The notes under the pieces were generated by a model, which saw only the letters and a program-made list of their open reading frames with translations, was not told the DNA's origin and ran no database searches. A stretch of DNA of 20,103 nucleotides from Usnea hakonensis. Its lineage: Eukaryota > Ascomycota > Lecanoromycetes > Lecanorales > Parmeliaceae. This document shows positions 18,644 through 20,103 of the stretch, in pieces; within the stretch, counting starts at the first letter, position 1; each line of letters opens with the position of its first letter. The stretch lies in NCBI GenBank assembly GCA_013423325.1, contig BLJB01000434.1, forward strand, positions 1-20,103, given 5' to 3'. Both the position numbers and the translations under genes were made by a program.

Positions 18644-20103
18644 ATGGCCCAAATTGCGACCTTTCCTATCCCTGATAAGGACGAATTAGATCAGGCCTTA
18701 ATACTACAAAAAAAGGGTGCCAAGACTAGAGAGAGACAGGCATTTCTTGAAAAACGTAATAATCTTCTCCAACGTATTCCACCCCTTCCAGAGTATCAAC
18801 CAATGGCAATTAAGCATCGGGCAGCTATTAATCATCTTCCGAGTAACTTATTTCTTACTCCCCGAACTGTATTTGGTCTCATATAGACTACTGCTGTGTG
18901 GGAAATACTTCGGGATAATACCAATTTGTATGCGTCTACTTAGACTTCTCGCGATTGTTATTGGTATAATACCACTGTGTCTGAACTAAAGATCTTTGTG
19001 GCCATTACGATCTATATAGGTATCTTTCACTTTCCTACAATCCATGATTACTGGAGGACTAATGGGATTGCTCCTATTACTCTAATTATTGTTGAAAAAA
19101 TGACTCGGGACCGCTATATTCTTCTCCGCAAGTATATACACTGTTCAAATCTAGATCACGAGGATCTAATGACCATTAGATCCGGTCGATAGAAGCAGCC
19201 AGTCTGGTATAAGAAGCTTCTTCCATTTACCAGCGAGATCCGAAAGAATTGGAAGACTTTACGGACCCCCAGTTCTCATATAGCAATCGATAAGTGCATG
19301 ATTAAGGAGACTGGGCGTACATCCCATTCAACAATGGCTCCAGGCAAGCCAATTAAGGAGGGATACAAGCTGTTTGCAATTGGTGATGACGGCTATCTCT
19401 ACAATTACGCCTAGTATTCCCCGGTACAGGGACTTAAGGGCAGGCCAAAAATCAAAGGCCTTAGAGAAACGTCGGCAATAGTATTCAAATTGGCCCTAGA
19501 TACGCTTCCGAAAGGCACTATTCTCTTCATGGATAACTACTTCACCTGTCCGGAGCTTGCTGTGGCCCTGAAAGACCGGGGAATCGCTGTATATAGGACA
19601 ATGAAGCCAGGCCGACGAGATCTCCCAAAGTTACTTGTTGAGATGAAACAAGAGTTTGCAAGGGATATTCCATACGGTATACTTGCTACAGTGGTCCAGA
19701 AGGACGTCCTCATAGTAGCCTAGCAGGATAACAACCTCGTGTTAGGATTAACCACTACATATGGTATCAAGGAGGTTGATGACTCCGTCTCCAAAAAAAG
19801 GAAGCGTCCCAGTAAAACCAGTACAAATACACGTGTTGTTTTGCCTGCTTTCAAGGAGAATGGAAAAGACACTTAGGAAAAGGAGTTCCAGGTTCCGAAG
19901 CTGTTCTACTACTACAACAAGTATATAGGGGAGGTAGATCGATTCAATGCCCTAGTGGCCGCATACACGTCCCAACGGGCCTGCAATCGGAACTAGATGC
20001 CTCTATTCAATTGGCATTTGGATAGGAGTCTTGCAAATGTATTCAAATTGTGTGAACCACTAGGGAATAGACAGGAGCATCAGAAATTTCTCGAAGATAT
20101 AGT
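18644..20103 (+). mobile_element. piggyBac-family DNA transposon, left part, right edge cut by the window
   Basis: This is identified by its transposase frame. piggyBac elements are cut-and-paste transposons that insert at TTAA and excise precisely. The true left end lies upstream of 18644, probably within a few hundred bases; the right end is beyond 20103. The sequence is richer in A and T than the neighbouring genes. The transposase gene is interrupted by stops, so this copy is not expected to move by itself unless those stops are overcome in the transcript. Confidence 0.8.
18644..20103 (+). pseudogene. piggyBac-type transposase frame with seven TAG codons
   Basis: A single frame runs from ATG 18644 to the window edge (486 codons) with no frameshift. 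It is interrupted by TAG at 18884, 18941, 19190, 19412, 19721, 19874 and 19994, and by no TAA or TGA. The three catalytic aspartates of the DDE_Tnp_1_7 fold are visible: codon 19289 (AIDKCMIKE), codon 19532 (FMDNYFTCPEL) and codon 19937 (NKYIGEVDRFNAL). The N-terminal part is basic and charged, as usual. A basic KKRKRP cluster near 19790-19810 could be a nuclear signal. At 19412, 19721 and 19994 the context (YA-stop-YSP, VA-stop-QDN, RN-stop-MPLF) is where a tryptophan would fit. TGG to TAG is the change expected from RIP-type C-to-T mutation on the other strand. The C-terminal Cys-rich finger, if present, lies outside the window. Confidence 0.85.

Noticed and set aside
18884..19996. A changed genetic code in which TAG is always sense
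   Set aside because: TAG ends the ABC transporter gene here as a normal stop, so reassignment in the organism is unlikely; mutation or transcript editing explains the pattern better.

Overview
The window looks like nuclear DNA from a filamentous ascomycete (Pezizomycotina). Genes lie on both strands and are broken by short GT-AG introns, mostly 49 to 95 nt. Several introns carry the CTRAC-type branch site. The encoded families are typical of such fungi, and there is a decayed piggyBac-type transposon. The genus cannot be fixed from this sequence alone.

Layout. Positions 1-790 are a G/T-rich low-complexity stretch with a strong G-quadruplex motif and no supported gene. Positions 797-2115 (minus) hold a MYND zinc-finger gene with two introns; the second intron reads like protein. 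Positions 2116-4076 are non-coding as far as I can see. Positions 4077-5714 (plus) hold a single-exon protein with two cysteine clusters around an arginine-rich belt. Positions 6833-8639 (minus) hold a two-exon molybdenum-cofactor-sulfurase-like aminotransferase. It has a C-terminal C2H2 finger and no MOSC domain. Positions 10101-12341 (plus) hold a six-exon ABCG half-transporter. Positions 12753-13603 (plus) hold the APC10/DOC1 subunit of the anaphase-promoting complex. It converges on a six-exon 3-isopropylmalate dehydrogenase (leucine biosynthesis, 15375-13907, minus). Positions 15376-16934 are mainly non-coding, with a possible gene relic and a short TTAGGG tract. Positions 16935-17795 (plus) hold a Nudix-like gene whose catalytic box is degenerate. 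From 18644 to the right edge a piggyBac-family transposase frame is interrupted only by TAG codons.

The genes do not form an obvious cluster or pathway; this looks like ordinary housekeeping and accessory fungal sequence ending in a transposon. The points most worth checking are: seven TAG and no TAA or TGA stops in the transposase frame (RIP-like mutation, possibly stops that A-to-I editing could read as Trp); the sulfurase with a C2H2 finger in place of MOSC; Leu3/LeuB-type motifs in the promoter and in intron 3 of the leucine gene; and the protein-like intron of the MYND gene.

All exon models were built by eye from splice signals, reading-frame continuity and family motifs. No alignment, transcript or database search was available.
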